5,977 bases of DNA from NCBI GenBank assembly GCA_947629115.1, contig CANRCL010000070.1, positions 1 through 5,977 of the forward strand, given 5' to 3'. The notes below the pieces were generated by a model that had not been told where the DNA came from, searched no databases, and saw only the letters and a list, made by a program, of their open reading frames with translations. Numbering within the stretch: the first letter of the stretch is position 1; every line of letters starts with the position of its first letter. Origin of the DNA: an uncultured Bacilli bacterium (GTDB lineage Bacteria > Bacillota_I > Bacilli_A > RF39 > UBA660). Below, one piece after another: positions 4,512 to 5,977 of the stretch. The position numbers were made by a program, and so were the translations under genes.

Positions 4512-5342
4512 ATGATTTTATTAGATGGAAAAAAATGCAGTGAAGAGTTATTTCAAGAATATGCATTAAAAGTAAAAAAATATGGCAAGGAAGTAGGATT
4601 AGCCATTATTTGGGTTGGTGATGACACCGCTAGTGAAATTTATATAAAAAATAAAATGAAAAAAAGTGAATTAGTGGGAATCAAGACTTATTTATATCAT
4701 TTACCTGTAAATACTAAAGAAAAAGAAGTCATCGAGTTAATTAAAAAGTTAAATAATGATAATAATATCAAAGGAATTTTATTACAAAGTCCGGTTCCTA
4801 AACATATTGACATTATTAAATGTTTTAATACTATTGATTCTAAAAAAGATGTCGATGGTTTTACAAATATTTCAATTGGTAATTTAGTTCAAGGCAATCC
4901 CTATCACATATCGTGTACACCCAAAGGAATTATTAAATTATTAGATTATTATAAAATTGATTTAGATGGTAAAAATGTCTGTATTATTAATCGGTCATTG
5001 ATTGTTGGTAAACCATTAATGCAATTATTTTTGGAAAGAAATGCTACTGTCACAGTATGCCATTCACATACCAAAGATTTAAATTATTATACCAAGAATG
5101 CTGATATTGTTGTGAGTGCCGTAGGTAAGCCTAATTTCTTAACGGGAAATATGATAAAAGAGGGTGCCATTATTATTGACGTTGGTATTTCAAGAGTAAA
5201 TGGTAAAGTTGTTGGTGATGTAGAAAGAGAAAGTATCGATAGCAAAGCCGCTTATTTAACCCCAGTACCTGGAGGTATTGGTCCAATGACAGTGGCAATG
5301 ATATTTGATAATATAACAAATACTTTAGATAAGGAGTGTTAA
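4512..5342 (+). CDS. folD: Bifunctional methylene-THF dehydrogenase / methenyl-THF cyclohydrolase FolD
   Basis: 276 aa, close to the usual 280-290. FolD oxidises 5,10-methylene-THF with NADP+ and hydrolyses the methenyl form to 10-formyl-THF, feeding purine and formyl-Met synthesis in the cytoplasm. Active-site residues are present: Y44 and K48 of the YxxxK motif, Q92 in LLQSPVP, and D115 in KDVDGF (112-117); these match E. coli K54, Q98 and D121 by spacing. The nucleotide-binding region is NRSLIVGKP (160-168), where the common motif starts with G, so N160 is a variant. The family ending [14 protein letters not shown] is at 250-263. The preceding VGDDTAS has T instead of the common P, and LLQS has S93 where L is common. 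None of these removes a catalytic residue, so an active enzyme is expected. It sits 1 nt from both ruvB and glyA; pairing with glyA makes functional sense because GlyA supplies its substrate. Confidence 0.97.
   Translation: MILLDGKKCSEELFQEYALKVKKYGKEVGLAIIWVGDDTASEIYIKNKMKKSELVGIKTYLYHLPVNTKEKEVIELIKKLNNDNNIKGILLQSPVPKHIDIIKCFNTIDSKKDVDGFTNISIGNLVQGNPYHISCTPKGIIKLLDYYKIDLDGKNVCIINRSLIVGKPLMQLFLERNATVTVCHSHTKDLNYYTKNADIVVSAVGKPNFLTGNMIKEGAIIIDVGISRVNGKVVGDVERESIDSKAAYLTPVPGGIGPMTVAMIFDNITNTLDKEC
5331..5336 (+). promoter_or_regulatory. RBS of glyA inside the folD 3' end
   Basis: AAGGAG lies 7 nt before the glyA ATG at 5344 and overlaps the last folD codons (Lys-Glu-Cys). The junction AAGGAGTGTTAAAATG (5331-5346) matches the ruvB/folD junction at 15 of 16 bases, including the TAA-A-ATG arrangement. 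Confidence 0.85.
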
Positions 5343-5343
5343 A

Positions 5344-5977
5344 ATGGATAAGTATTTAGAAGAAGCGTTAAAATTAGAAAGGAAAAGACAAGAAGAAAAC
5401 ATTGAATTAATTGCATCAGAAAATTATGTTTCTAAAGCAGTTTTAGAATTACAAGGGAGTATTTTAACTAATAAATATGCCGAGGGATATTCTGGTAAAA
5501 GATATTATGGTGGTTGTGAATATATTGATATGTTTGAAATGCGGGCGATTCAATATTTAAAAGATTTATTTGACTGTAAATTTGCTAATGTTCAACCTCA
5601 TAGTGGTTCTAGTGCCAATATGGCTGTTTATCGAGCCTTACTTAATCATGGCGATAAAGTTATGGGAATGAATTTAAGTAATGGCGGTCATTTAACTCAT
5701 GGACACAAACTAAATTTTAGTGGTATTGATTATGAAATTGTTAGTTATGATTTAGACCCTAAAACCGAAATGTTAAATTATGATGAATTAAGGGAATTAG
5801 CCTTAAAAGAAAAGCCAAAAATGATTATTGCGGGGGCTTCAGCATATTCAAGAATTATTGATTTTAAAAAGATAAGAGAAATATGTGATGAAGTAGGAGC
5901 TTATATGTTTGTCGATATGGCCCATATAGCCGGTCTTGTAGCCACTGGTCTTCATCCATCACCTGTTCCTTATGCTG
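5344..5977 (+). CDS. glyA: Serine hydroxymethyltransferase GlyA (3' end outside the window)
   Basis: The first 211 codons are visible and open to the right edge, about half of the expected 410 or so residues. GlyA is a PLP enzyme that converts serine plus THF to glycine plus 5,10-methylene-THF, the substrate of the adjacent FolD. Visible motifs: ELIASEN (21-27); [15 protein letters not shown] (45-59), with S50 where P is usual; PHSGSSAN (85-92), part of the PLP phosphate site; GGHLTHG (114-120), with H116 as the expected PLP-stacking His; and [11 protein letters not shown] (190-200), with D191 and H194 expected to contact PLP. The PLP-binding lysine lies beyond the window and cannot be checked. 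The start is fixed by AAGGAG at 5331-5336 and by homology of the N terminus. Truncated only by the window edge, not by mutation. Confidence 0.97.
   Translation, partial: MDKYLEEALKLERKRQEENIELIASENYVSKAVLELQGSILTNKYAEGYSGKRYYGGCEYIDMFEMRAIQYLKDLFDCKFANVQPHSGSSANMAVYRALLNHGDKVMGMNLSNGGHLTHGHKLNFSGIDYEIVSYDLDPKTEMLNYDELRELALKEKPKMIIAGASAYSRIIDFKKIREICDEVGAYMFVDMAHIAGLVATGLHPSPVPYA

Noticed and set aside
4509..4514. Frameshift or gene fusion at the ruvB/folD 1-nt junction
   Set aside because: Both proteins have complete family termini and a good RBS; this is ordinary tight operon packing.

Overview
The window is AT-rich (about 30% GC by eye) and reads as chromosomal DNA of a low-GC Gram-positive bacterium. 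The housekeeping proteins look Bacilli/Mollicutes-like, translation signals are strong Shine-Dalgarno sequences, the tRNA gene encodes its CCA end, and Lys, Ile, Asn and Leu-TTA codons dominate. TGA is used as a true stop (the minus-strand gene) and every Trp I checked is TGG. This argues for genetic code 11 and against a Mycoplasma/Spiroplasma-type code 4. A small-genome, possibly uncultured gut Bacilli lineage is my inference; the window does not prove the taxon.

Left part (1-1452), accessory: a hairpin terminator closes whatever lies upstream. A monocistronic gene follows (119-745) for a membrane-anchored SH3-like plus Ig-like surface protein, ending in its own terminator (768-798). The 3' arm of that terminator also supplies the likely -35 box of a tRNA-Lys(CTT) gene (838-913). 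The tRNA ends in a terminator hairpin that overlaps the 3' end of a convergent minus-strand gene for a membrane-anchored protein with two PepSY-like repeats (931-1452). Between the SH3 gene's stop codon and its terminator lies an 18-nt segment (749-766) that is the reverse complement, 17 of 18, of the anticodon arm of the neighbouring tRNA. This is the least explained signal in the window.

Right part (1534-5977), housekeeping: obg (ribosome-associated GTPase) has its own promoter and terminator. A new promoter then starts a tightly packed ruvA-ruvB-folD-glyA cluster, with gaps of 16, 1 and 1 nt. RuvA and RuvB form the Holliday-junction branch-migration motor. GlyA makes 5,10-methylene-THF from serine, and FolD converts it to 10-formyl-THF, so the last two genes form a one-carbon module. 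glyA runs off the right edge about halfway through.

Regulatory architecture: the three promoter-proximal plus-strand genes (SH3 gene, obg, ruvA) share one compact layout, TATAAT followed 7-10 nt later by AGGTGA and then the start codon. Their predicted leaders are only about 11-15 nt and place the ribosome-binding site at the 5' end of the mRNA. Operon-internal genes instead use AAGGAG or GGGAGG signals, and two of the junctions are nearly identical. I see no complete new multi-gene system: no CRISPR array, transposase, toxin-antitoxin pair or phage gene. The right half is ordinary; the left half holds the items worth a second look.
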